This document shows, piece by piece, positions 57,112 to 64,000 of a DNA stretch of 64,000 nucleotides. The notes below the pieces were generated by a model. That model was not told where the DNA came from and did not search any database. It worked only from the letters and a program-made list of their open reading frames with translations. The DNA comes from Clostridia bacterium (GTDB lineage: Bacteria > Bacillota > Clostridia > Oscillospirales > QAKW01). Location: NCBI GenBank assembly GCA_017464525.1, contig JAFTZM010000004.1, forward strand, positions 1 to 64,000, read 5' to 3'. Numbering within the stretch: the stretch's first letter is position 1; every line of letters starts with the position of its first letter. The position numbers and the translations under genes were made by a program.

Positions 57112-58146
57112 ATGAAAAGAGTTTTAAGTGCGATTCTGGCTGTGATGATGCTGTTTTCTTTGGTAGCTCTCAGCAGCTGCGGAAAGAAAACCGCCGAGGA
57201 AGTGAAGCTGGGCTTGGGTGTGTCCGCTGCTTACGGCACCTCTGCCAATGCAGACGGTGAGACCAACGGTAAGACCGGCGTGACCGCTACGGTTGCCGCT
57301 GTCCTGCTGGATGCAAATGGCAAGATTGTGAAGTGTGCCATCGATGAGCTGGCCCCTGATCTGGCTTATACCGCCGAGGGTAAGGCTGTGGCCAATGCAG
57401 ATCTCCGCACTAAGCTGGAGCTGGGCACCGATTACGGTATGGCTGCTTACGGTCAGTCCCAGGATAAGAATGGCGACGGTGTTGTGAAGGAATGGAACGA
57501 GCAGGTCGCTGCTCTGGTTGCTGCCATCGAAGGCAAGACCATCGATGAAGTGAAGGCGCTGGTTGTGGATGGCTATGCCACCGAGGATGTTCAGACCGCC
57601 GGCTGCACCATCGCAGTTTCCGGGCTGATCGCCGCTGTGGAAAAGGCTGTTGCCAACGCTGCTGATTCTGCCGCTACCGCCGATGCTGCTCTGCAGCTGG
57701 GTGTTGTGGCTTCCCAGACCGTTACCGATGTTACCGATGAGAAGGATGGCTCCAATGAGCTGGAGATCACCGTTACCGCCGCTGCCTTGGATGCTAATGG
57801 CAAGGTGCAGGCTGCCGCTACCGATTGCGTTGCTGCCAGCGTTTCCTTTGATGCTAAGGGTGCTGTTACCTCCGATGTAAAGGCTGCTCTGGCTACCAAG
57901 AAGGAGCTGGGCACCAACTACGGCATGGCTGCTTATGGCCAGTCTCAGGATAAGAACGGCGACGGCGTTGTGAAGGAGTGGAACGAGCAGGCTGCTGCTT
58001 TTGATGCCGCTCTGGCCGGGAAGGATGCCGCCGGCATCGCTGCTCTGGAAGCAGATGGCTACGGCGTTGAGTCCCTCCAGACCGCCGGCTGCACCATCGG
58101 GATCTCCGATATGGTGAAGGCTGCTGTGAAGGCTGCTACCGTATAA
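57112..58146 (+). CDS. Duplicated secreted lipoprotein next to Rnf/ApbE
   Basis: A 344-residue lipoprotein: signal peptide with lipobox LSSC (Cys23). The mature protein is two tandem copies of a roughly 150-residue domain. Each copy contains YGMAAYGQSQDKNGDGVVKE (residues near 103 and 270), an EF-hand-like D-x-N-x-D-G loop, and a TAGCTI end. The domain has the look of the outer FMN-binding proteins that come with ApbE, but no S/T-G-A-T flavin site is seen. It may be an outer electron carrier or assembly factor; not proven. It has its own promoter and a terminator before apbE. Confidence 0.75.
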   Translation: MKRVLSAILAVMMLFSLVALSSCGKKTAEEVKLGLGVSAAYGTSANADGETNGKTGVTATVAAVLLDANGKIVKCAIDELAPDLAYTAEGKAVANADLRTKLELGTDYGMAAYGQSQDKNGDGVVKEWNEQVAALVAAIEGKTIDEVKALVVDGYATEDVQTAGCTIAVSGLIAAVEKAVANAADSAATADAALQLGVVASQTVTDVTDEKDGSNELEITVTAAALDANGKVQAAATDCVAASVSFDAKGAVTSDVKAALATKKELGTNYGMAAYGQSQDKNGDGVVKEWNEQAAAFDAALAGKDAAGIAALEADGYGVESLQTAGCTIGISDMVKAAVKAATV

Positions 58147-58157
58147 AAAACAGTTTG

Positions 58158-58188
58158 AAAGGGGGATGTGCAGGCATCCCCCTTTTTT
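58158..58188 (+). terminator. Terminator between lipoprotein and apbE
   Basis: AAAGGGGGATG pairs with CATCCCCCTTT, then TTTT. The apbE ribosome site (AGGAG) follows at once, so read-through probably supplies apbE. Confidence 0.85.
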
Positions 58189-58199
58189 AGGAGCATTTT

Positions 58200-59246
58200 A
58201 TGAAACGTCTCATTGCTGCGCTGCTGATCGCAGCCCTTCTGCCGGGGCTTGCCGCCTGTAAACCGGGAAAAATTAAATATACCGATTATTCCTTCGATTT
58301 TTTTGATACTGCCACCACGTTGGTGGGCTATGCAGATTCCAAAGAAGAATTTGATGGGGTCTGCGCCGAGATCAAGGGGCTTTTGAAGGAATATCATCAG
58401 CTTTATGATATCTATAAGCGCTATGATGGGGTCACCAACCTCTGCGCCGTCAACGACCTAAAAAACGGCGTTCATCAGACCCTGCAGGTGGATCAGAAGA
58501 TCATGGATCTGCTGGTCTATGCGAAGGATCTTTATGGGGTGACCGAAGGAAAGATGAATATTGCCATGGGTAGCGTCCTTTCCATCTGGCATTATTACCG
58601 CACCGAGGGCAACGACCATCCCGAAGCGGCCCAATTGCCGCCCATGGAAAAACTGCAAGAGGCGGCCAAGCATACCGATATCGAAAAGATGATTCTGGAT
58701 GAGGAAAATTCCACCGTTTTTCTTGCCGATCCCGCCATGTCCCTGGATGTGGGCGCCATCGCCAAGGGCTATGCCACCGAGCAGGTGGCGCTGTATCTGG
58801 AGGAGAAGGGCATCACCGGCTATATTCTGAATGTGGGCGGAAATGTGCGCTGCGTGGGCAGCCGCCCTGATGGGGAGCCCTGGTCGGTGGGTATCGAAAA
58901 TCCCGATACCGAAAATGCGGAAACTCCGTATATTGCTTATCTGCACCTGGCAGGAAAAAGCCTGGTCACCAGCGGCAGCTATCAGCGGTATTATATGGTG
59001 GATGGCACCCGCTACCATCATATTATCGACCCTGATACCCTCATGCCCGGTACCAACTTCCGCTCCGTTTCGGTGCTCTGTACCCATTCCGGTAGGGCGG
59101 ATGCCCTCTCCACTGCCCTCTTCTCCATGACCTATGAGGAGGGCAAAGCCCTCATCGAATCCCTCCTCGACGCCGAAGCTATGTGGGTGCTCCCCGATGG
59201 GGAACAAAAATATTCCTCCGGCTTTGAGGGGTATACGTTTGAATAA
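58200..59246 (+). CDS. apbE: FAD:protein FMN transferase
   Basis: A 348-residue ApbE lipoprotein (signal peptide with LAAC lipobox, Cys20). Motifs: FFDTATTLVGYA at the start, LDVGAIAKGYATEQVA, ILNVGGNVRCVG and HHIIDPDTLMPG, with metal/FAD residues including the Asp and His in these. It transfers FMN from FAD onto Thr of RnfG and RnfD, so it completes the Rnf complex encoded just upstream. Its position after the rnf operon supports this. Confidence 0.94.
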   Translation: MKRLIAALLIAALLPGLAACKPGKIKYTDYSFDFFDTATTLVGYADSKEEFDGVCAEIKGLLKEYHQLYDIYKRYDGVTNLCAVNDLKNGVHQTLQVDQKIMDLLVYAKDLYGVTEGKMNIAMGSVLSIWHYYRTEGNDHPEAAQLPPMEKLQEAAKHTDIEKMILDEENSTVFLADPAMSLDVGAIAKGYATEQVALYLEEKGITGYILNVGGNVRCVGSRPDGEPWSVGIENPDTENAETPYIAYLHLAGKSLVTSGSYQRYYMVDGTRYHHIIDPDTLMPGTNFRSVSVLCTHSGRADALSTALFSMTYEEGKALIESLLDAEAMWVLPDGEQKYSSGFEGYTFE

Positions 59247-59619
59247 GAATCTCTGTGCGCTTTTTGCTTTTGATTGAAGTGGGCGACCCGGTAGAGCCTC
59301 TGTCCGTCCTATACAATATTCCGTATTTTAAATTCTGATCAACAGCCCATTCGCAACATCGGAATATCCGTCGCCAGCTGCTGTTAGCTCCATATTTTTC
59401 GTGTTACGGCACCTGCTAACCTGCTCGCTTCATCTGCCGCAGGCAGCGCTCGCAGTCGCAACCGCAGGCGGTGATCGGAGTGAGGCGACAGCGATGCGCA
59501 TGCCGCTCTGCAGCATACGCCCTGCATAAGTTCTGCCGGCCAAAAATCCATCGCCGCAGGCTCGGTATTTTTGGGGCATCACTTATCGAACTGCGTTCTC
59601 GTCGCTGCATTAAATAATT
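59247..59619. other. Non-coding stretch with second tRNA-Pro-like 15-mer
   Basis: No credible gene. At 59475-59489 it holds TCGGAGTGAGGCGAC, an exact repeat of the tRNA-Pro 3'-end sequence at 59659-59673, in the same direction and 184 bases away. The surroundings are imperfect GC-rich repeats (GCCGCAGG, GCATGCCG). Perhaps an older attachment scar. Confidence 0.5.
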
Positions 59620-59653
59620 AAAAAAGAGATTGCAAAAATGCAATCTCTTTTTT
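59620..59653 (-). terminator. Terminator behind the tRNA-Pro fragment
   Basis: 15-bp perfect stem AAAAAAGAGATTGCA / TGCAATCTCTTTTTT, loop AAAA. It lies 3 bases beyond the CCA end of the minus-strand tRNA fragment and is probably the original terminator of that tRNA gene. Confidence 0.85.
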
Positions 59654-59655
59654 AA

Positions 59656-59703
59656 TGGTCGGAGTGAGGCGACTCGAACGCCCGGCCTCTTGGTCCCGAA
59701 CGG
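59656..59703 (-). other. 3' fragment of tRNA-Pro, probable island attachment site
   Basis: Reading the minus strand: anticodon loop TTCGGGA (anticodon CGG, Pro), the anticodon-stem 3' strand CCAAG, variable bases, T-arm with TTCGAGT, acceptor 3' strand CACTCCG, discriminator A and CCA. The 5' half is absent: bases before the anticodon loop do not pair with CCAAG. The break is at the anticodon loop, a usual crossover point for tyrosine integrases. The flank on the 5' side changes to AT-rich DNA. Confidence 0.75.
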
Positions 59704-59998
59704 CTACATATAGTTAATTTCTAATTATTTATACTACATATAGTGGTTTTTGTTCCGAAAAACCATCGTCTCCCCGCATCTTGTCTCCACTGTTTCCGTG
59801 TGCTCCATACGGCTCTGTGGGATGAAATGTGGTCGTGAAAACAATAAAAATACCAAGCCAAAACAACAGAACCACACAACAAGAATATGTGGTCATTTCA
59901 AGACTTACCGACCGTAACGGTATTATACCTTACCTCTGCCGTAATATCAAGAGGTGTAAAAATTACTACGCATTAACCAAAGAAAAAGAAAATCAATT
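59704..59998. other. Left end of the AT-rich island
   Basis: No recognised gene. CTACATATAGT occurs twice, at 59704-59714 and 59734-59744, directly beside the tRNA fragment; these may be integrase arm sites. No integrase gene is visible here. Confidence 0.45.
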
Positions 59999-61393
59999 TT
60001 AATGGAAATCGTGGGTTATCTCATTCGAATTTTCTACCCTTAGCGAGTTTAATGCCTTCTTAAATTGTACAGTGAAAAGAATAGCAGTAAAGGTTACGGC
60101 GATCACGTCGGCAACCGGCTCTGCAGTATAAACGCCCATCGTCTTATCTGCAATAAGTTGCGGCATAATGTAAATCAGCGGTAAGAGTAATACAAACTTG
60201 CGAACGATAGCAACAATAATAGAGCAAGGCGCGTTACCGATGGAAACAAAGGTCATCTGGCAAGCGATCTGAATACCAAAGATGCACATCACACCGCAAT
60301 AAATACGAAGTGCCGTTGCGGTAAATTCAATCAGTGCTGCATCAGGTGTAAAAATCCCTGCAAAAATTTGCGGGAATAGCATAATAGCGCCCCAAATAAT
60401 AAACGAGAAGCTCAAGCAAGAGATAAGCAAAAGTTTAAAGGTTTTCTTGACACGCTCAGCATTTTTGGCGCCGAAGTTATAACTTAATATCGGCTGTGCC
60501 CCTTGCGCAATGCCTTGCATCGGGAGCATCGCAAACTGCATCACGCTTGTAAGTATTGTCATAGCGCCTACGGCAATATCACCGCCGTATTTTAATAGCG
60601 AAGAATTAAAGCAGACCGAAATGACGCTTTCGCTGCTCTGCATAATAAAGGTTGCCGTTCCAAGCGCAACACAAGGAAAAACGAGTTTTCCGTCTATACG
60701 GAGATTATGCTTTTTGAGTTTTAAATAGGTTTTCTTGCCGCAAAGGAAGGTAAGCACCCAAATGCAAGAAATGGCTTGGGAAAGGATGGTGGCAAGAGCC
60801 GCACCTTTTACTCCCATCTTAAATCCGAAAATGAATATAGGGTCGAGAATAATATTGCTGACAGCACCGATCAGCACCGTAATCATACTGATTTTGGTGT
60901 AGCCCTGCGCGGTAATAAACGCACCCATACCAAGTGTTAGCTGAACGAATACCGTGCCGATAGCGTAGATGTTCATATAATCGTTGGCGTACCCGATGGT
61001 GTTTTCACTTGCGCCGAACATCAAAAGCAGGTCTTTGTTCCAAATCAGCAAAACGGCGGTCAGTACGGCAGAGATAATCAGCTGTAGAGAAAAGCAACCG
61101 CCCATAATTTTTTCGGCGGAATCGTTGTCACCCTTGCCCATCGAGATAGATGCTTTCGGTGCGCCGCCCGAAGCAATCAGCGCCGCAAACGCCGAGATGA
61201 TCATAATGATGGGCATACATACACCAACACCCGTAAGTGCAAGACTTCCGTCCCCCGGCATATGACCGATATAGATGCGGTCAACGATATTGTATAGCAT
61301 ATTGATAAGTTGGGCCACTACCGTCGGAACTGCTAATTTGAACAGCAGTTTACCAATCGGCGCCGTGCCGAGCATTTCCTTGTTATCGCTCAT
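59999..61393 (-). CDS. MATE family efflux transporter
   Basis: A 464-residue, twelve-helix transporter of the MATE/DinF family (SKL: KLLFKLAVPTVVAQLINMLYNIVDRIYIGH, GMGAFITAQGYTKISM, PILSYNFGAKN). It exports drugs or metabolites using a cation gradient. The start is ATG 61393 behind GGAG; codons up to 61423 have no ribosome site. Within the AT-rich island; codon use differs from the left part of the window. It has its own promoter. Confidence 0.9.
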   Translation of the reverse strand: MSDNKEMLGTAPIGKLLFKLAVPTVVAQLINMLYNIVDRIYIGHMPGDGSLALTGVGVCMPIIMIISAFAALIASGGAPKASISMGKGDNDSAEKIMGGCFSLQLIISAVLTAVLLIWNKDLLLMFGASENTIGYANDYMNIYAIGTVFVQLTLGMGAFITAQGYTKISMITVLIGAVSNIILDPIFIFGFKMGVKGAALATILSQAISCIWVLTFLCGKKTYLKLKKHNLRIDGKLVFPCVALGTATFIMQSSESVISVCFNSSLLKYGGDIAVGAMTILTSVMQFAMLPMQGIAQGAQPILSYNFGAKNAERVKKTFKLLLISCLSFSFIIWGAIMLFPQIFAGIFTPDAALIEFTATALRIYCGVMCIFGIQIACQMTFVSIGNAPCSIIVAIVRKFVLLLPLIYIMPQLIADKTMGVYTAEPVADVIAVTFTAILFTVQFKKALNSLRVENSNEITHDFH

Positions 61394-61428
61394 AATTACG
61401 CTCCGTAAAATCCAAAATTGCAACGTAT

Positions 61429-61457
61429 ATTATATAACATTTGCGTTTATAATTCAA
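61429..61457 (-). promoter_or_regulatory. Promoter of the MATE gene
   Basis: Minus strand TTGAAT, 17-base spacer, TATAAT, 36 bases upstream of the start. Confidence 0.7.
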
Positions 61458-61461
61458 GTTG

Positions 61462-62586
61462 TCAGATAGCCTTTATGTAACAACGGCGGCGACGGTGCTG
61501 ACGTTTTTCAAAGTGCCGCCACATACTGTGAACGGCGGTGTTGGTTTCGAGCATCGGGCCCGTTTCGCAGTATTTGACACCGTTTTCGATAATCTTCTTT
61601 GCAAGGGTGCTGATTAGTATAGCGGGAAGCCCTTGCGCTTGATAATCGGGATGAACGGCTACAAAGAACATTTCAAGAGTATCGTTTTTGCCGCCCAGTG
61701 CTCTGAGAAGACGGAACACACCAAAAGGCAGCATTTTGCCGTCCGATTTTTTCAGCGCCTTGGCGATAGACGGAACGAGCACACCAAAACCGATAATATT
61801 GCCGTCTTTATCTTTTATCGAGCAGACGTAGTCGAGATTTACCACAGGTACGTATCCGTCAATGGCGTGCTTGATCACTTCGGGAGTCAGTGGCACGGTG
61901 CCGTATAGCTTTGAAAAAGCAATGTCTATGATCTTGAAGGCTTCCAAAGCATCGTTATACAGCACCTTGCGGTTGTTATAGGTAACCACCGAATAGCCGT
62001 TTTTCTCGCATATGCGGTTGCTGATTCTCGCAAAGCGAGGATCCAAGCTTTCAGGGACGTTGATACGGTATTCAAACCAGTCGATATCTTTTTGGAGCCC
62101 TAAGCGTTCCATATGGTCGATATAATAGGGATGATTATAAAAAGTAATGGAAAGGTTCAATTCTTCGAAACCTTCAATCAGCATACCTTCGTGATCCATA
62201 TCGGTAAAGCCGATCGGCCCCATGATTTCAGTAAGTTCGTTTTCTTTGCCCCAATTAACTACCCTTTGAAATAAAGCTTCGGATACTTCATAATCATCAA
62301 TAAAATCAAAACGGGTAAAACGAATGGCGTTTTTGCCCCATTTCTTATTGTAAGCGTGGTTGATCAGTCCCGCAATTCTGCCGACAATTTTATTGTCCTT
62401 ATATGCTAAAAACAGTTTTGTTTCGCAAAAAGCGTAGGCAGGATTTTTGTCGGGTGTAAATGTTTCCATCTCATCGTTTGCTAAAAACGGAACGTAATAG
62501 TCATTGTCCTTATAAAGTGAATTTGGAAACTCAATCCATTTCTTTAAATCCTTTTTCGATATAACTTCCTTGATGTTAATACTCAT
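61462..62586 (-). CDS. GNAT-fold acyltransferase-like protein
   Basis: A 374-residue protein with a C-terminal GNAT-like half (MFFVAVHPDYQAQGLPAILI, YCETGPMLETNTAVHSMW) and an N-terminal half of the same general fold (KLFLAYKDNKIVGRIAGLIN). Such long double-GNAT proteins occur in Bacteroidota and Clostridia next to lipid genes; their acyl acceptor is not known to me. Of two close ATGs the one at 62586 is preferred for ribosome spacing. It is followed by MATE at some distance and preceded, 20 bases away, by the PAP2 gene. Confidence 0.7.
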   Translation of the reverse strand: MSINIKEVISKKDLKKWIEFPNSLYKDNDYYVPFLANDEMETFTPDKNPAYAFCETKLFLAYKDNKIVGRIAGLINHAYNKKWGKNAIRFTRFDFIDDYEVSEALFQRVVNWGKENELTEIMGPIGFTDMDHEGMLIEGFEELNLSITFYNHPYYIDHMERLGLQKDIDWFEYRINVPESLDPRFARISNRICEKNGYSVVTYNNRKVLYNDALEAFKIIDIAFSKLYGTVPLTPEVIKHAIDGYVPVVNLDYVCSIKDKDGNIIGFGVLVPSIAKALKKSDGKMLPFGVFRLLRALGGKNDTLEMFFVAVHPDYQAQGLPAILISTLAKKIIENGVKYCETGPMLETNTAVHSMWRHFEKRQHRRRRCYIKAI

Positions 62587-62606
62587 AAACCCCATCCCTC
62601 TAAACT

Positions 62607-63272
62607 TTATGCTTTTTTCTTGTAAAAGACCTTGAACACTAATATCTCAGCAAGCAGACACACAGGCAAAGCTGCAAAGAAGTCTACCGCCGAATGTTGT
62701 TTGATAAACATTGTAGAAAGACAAATTAAAATAACGGCAATCACCACAAATGCCTTCCATAGCTTTGAAACGTCCTTTGCTTTGAGCCACACACTTGCAA
62801 TCCCGATGGAATAAGCGCAATGCAGTGACGGACAAACACCTGTATTGGTATCAAAGGCGTATATAAAACCGATACAATCGGTCAAGAAATTATCTCTCGG
62901 AAACTCGGTGGGTCGCAGATTCTGACAGTTCGGATAAAGGATATATACCACCATGGCACAAACCTGTGTGATAATAATAAAGGTTTGCAGCTTTTTAAAA
63001 CTATCCACATCATATAGCGCAAAGTAGCCAAGCGAGATAACGATCAGTGCGTACCAAAACACATACGGCAGCAAAAACCACTCGCAAAATGGAATGATAT
63101 CGTCAAGCCCGGAGTGGATAACGTGGCATTTTTCTACGGGTATCAGGTTTTCCGTTAGGAAATACAGGATAAAATATCCTACCCAACCGAGAAGCAGCTT
63201 TAAATGAGAAAACTGCGGTGTATTTAATTTTGAAAAACGAAACTGACGGTAATCGACTTGTGGTTTTCTCAT
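62607..63272 (-). CDS. PAP2/Aur1-like lipid phosphotransferase or phosphatase
   Basis: A 221-residue membrane protein of about six helices with the PAP2 active-site motifs CPSLHCAYS and KQHSAVDF. The C-x-S-L-H-x-x-x-S form, together with the length and topology, resembles the inositolphosphotransferase/Aur1-like branch of PAP2, which moves a phospho-head group between lipids. Simple lipid phosphatases share the motifs. The start overlaps the stop of the acyltransferase gene by one base (TAATG on the minus strand), so the two form an operon. Confidence 0.8.
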   Translation of the reverse strand: MRKPQVDYRQFRFSKLNTPQFSHLKLLLGWVGYFILYFLTENLIPVEKCHVIHSGLDDIIPFCEWFLLPYVFWYALIVISLGYFALYDVDSFKKLQTFIIITQVCAMVVYILYPNCQNLRPTEFPRDNFLTDCIGFIYAFDTNTGVCPSLHCAYSIGIASVWLKAKDVSKLWKAFVVIAVILICLSTMFIKQHSAVDFFAALPVCLLAEILVFKVFYKKKA

Positions 63273-64000
63273 TATTCCGCCTCCTTTTGAGTATTTTTCG
63301 GATACAATTTCTTTGGTATATTACGATACGGTATAACCGTATGCTCGGGTAAACCTACAGCAATATCGGTAATTTCCTTTATAAGATAATCACAGATACG
63401 GCGGCGTTCCTCTGCAATAGGCGTTTCGGCACAAAATTTTATCGGTCTGCCTAAATACATCTTTTTAAGCTTGGGCGCTATGTAAAGCGGAACAAAGGAA
63501 AGCTCCTTGCCTGTGCGCTTATAATAAAGCCGCGCAATATCTACAAAGCCCTCTTGAAAATCATAAACGATATGGTTGTGTTTTTTATCTTGCTCGGGGA
63601 AAATAACAACACTTTTTCCGTCCTGTAATTTGGTAATCGACTCTCTAAAGGTACTTAAAATACGGTTGTCTCTATAAACGGCAATCGTCCGTGCATTGTT
63701 GAAAATCAGCACGGACAAGGGCGCAATTATGTATGAAACGAGTTTGAATAGCGGTCGTAACACCTTTGGCTTCTGCGACCAAAAATCTTTGTAAGCGTAA
63801 GCCGGTACCTCTTTCAGCTTCATCATCGGTGCCGCGCACCAGGTGTAGCAGTTATCGGGAAAATAGAGTTCTCCCGCAATCGGCCCGTGCATTTGCGTAT
63901 GATTTCCGATAATGGCGCACGGTTCGTCGGGCATGTTTTCAAGACCGACCAGTTCAATTTTCGGATAAAACAACCGTACTAAATATTTTATAAATCTAAA
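63272..64000 (-). CDS. PlsC-like lysophospholipid acyltransferase, 5' end cut by the window edge
   Basis: The frame is open to the last base of the window, so the N-terminus lies outside. The acyltransferase motif IGNHTQMHGP (NHx4 D-like, with Gly-Pro), the FPEQDKK block and VPLYIAP are visible. It would acylate a glycerol-phosphate or similar lipid. First visible gene of the lipid operon with PAP2/Aur1-like and GNAT-like genes. AT-rich island. Confidence 0.82.
   Translation of the reverse strand, partial: FRFIKYLVRLFYPKIELVGLENMPDEPCAIIGNHTQMHGPIAGELYFPDNCYTWCAAPMMKLKEVPAYAYKDFWSQKPKVLRPLFKLVSYIIAPLSVLIFNNARTIAVYRDNRILSTFRESITKLQDGKSVVIFPEQDKKHNHIVYDFQEGFVDIARLYYKRTGKELSFVPLYIAPKLKKMYLGRPIKFCAETPIAEERRRICDYLIKEITDIAVGLPEHTVIPYRNIPKKLYPKNTQKEAE

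Noticed and set aside
59656..59703. A functional tRNA gene
   Set aside because: Only the part from the anticodon loop to CCA is present; the D arm and the 5' acceptor strand are missing.
59755..59998. Integrase remnant in the left end of the island
   Set aside because: Short frames on the minus strand were read, but none shows the tyrosine-recombinase motifs.

Overview
The window looks like the chromosome of a gut-type Clostridia (Oscillospiraceae/Ruminococcaceae-like Firmicute). Support: strong AGGAGG ribosome sites, TTGACA/TATAAT promoters, a clostridial-order rnfCDGEAB operon, a bile-salt-hydrolase-family gene, GH36/GH29/GH26-like glycosidases, a THF riboswitch before folT, and one surface protein carrying both a cohesin and a dockerin. 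Most of the window is fairly GC-rich and compactly coded. Four patches are clearly more AT-rich and look acquired: 1.14-1.93 kb, 17.2-19.5 kb, 32.8-35.5 kb and 59.7-64.0 kb. This is a reading by eye; no searches were run.

Layout. 0-1.1 kb: end of a prophage lysis module (holin, M23 endolysin), ending in a tRNA-Ser 3'-end-like attachment site. 1.1-1.9 kb: an array of small hairpins, a four-helix-bundle (S23/Avd-like) gene and a broken GNAT gene. 1.9-11 kb: MBL hydrolase, ketopantoate-reductase-like and PHP genes, phosphatase-like and lipase-like genes, acyltransferase, TIM-barrel isomerase and GH36 alpha-galactosidase. 11-17 kb: LysE exporter with LysR, choloylglycine hydrolase family, THF riboswitch/folT, AraC regulator with an oxidoreductase and an isomerase. 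17-19.2 kb: a decayed copy of a secreted three-gene cassette whose fuller copy lies at 32.8-35.4 kb. 19.5-27.9 kb: GH29 fucosidase/AraC pair, RadC, HAD phosphatase, glycerol-1-phosphate dehydrogenase, hydrolases, GH26-like protein, XRE regulator. 28-32.7 kb: TIR-NB-ARC-TPR protein behind a DeoR regulator, and a zinc dehydrogenase. 35.6-39.6 kb: hydrolase, isomerase, TetR-ABC efflux operon.

39.7-46.6 kb holds one 2296-residue secreted protein (GLUG-like repeats, cohesin, CxxC repeats, dockerin). 46.8-50.4 kb: exonuclease, two tandem MgtC-like proteins, SGNH hydrolase, a nagA relic and a GNAT. 50.7-59.2 kb: the Rnf sodium/proton-pumping ferredoxin:NAD oxidoreductase operon, then a NusG-II protein, a Gx transporter, a duplicated lipoprotein and ApbE, which flavinylates Rnf subunits.

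At 59.66-59.70 kb the 3' part of a tRNA-Pro gene abuts AT-rich DNA (MATE, acyltransferase-like, Aur1/PAP2-like and PlsC-like genes) that runs off the right edge. This is read as one end of an integrated island.

The strongest candidates for undescribed biology are the hairpin array with its four-helix-bundle gene, and the duplicated secreted cassette: a PPC plus CHAT-like pseudo-protease, two membrane-anchored partners and a 26-codon ORF.
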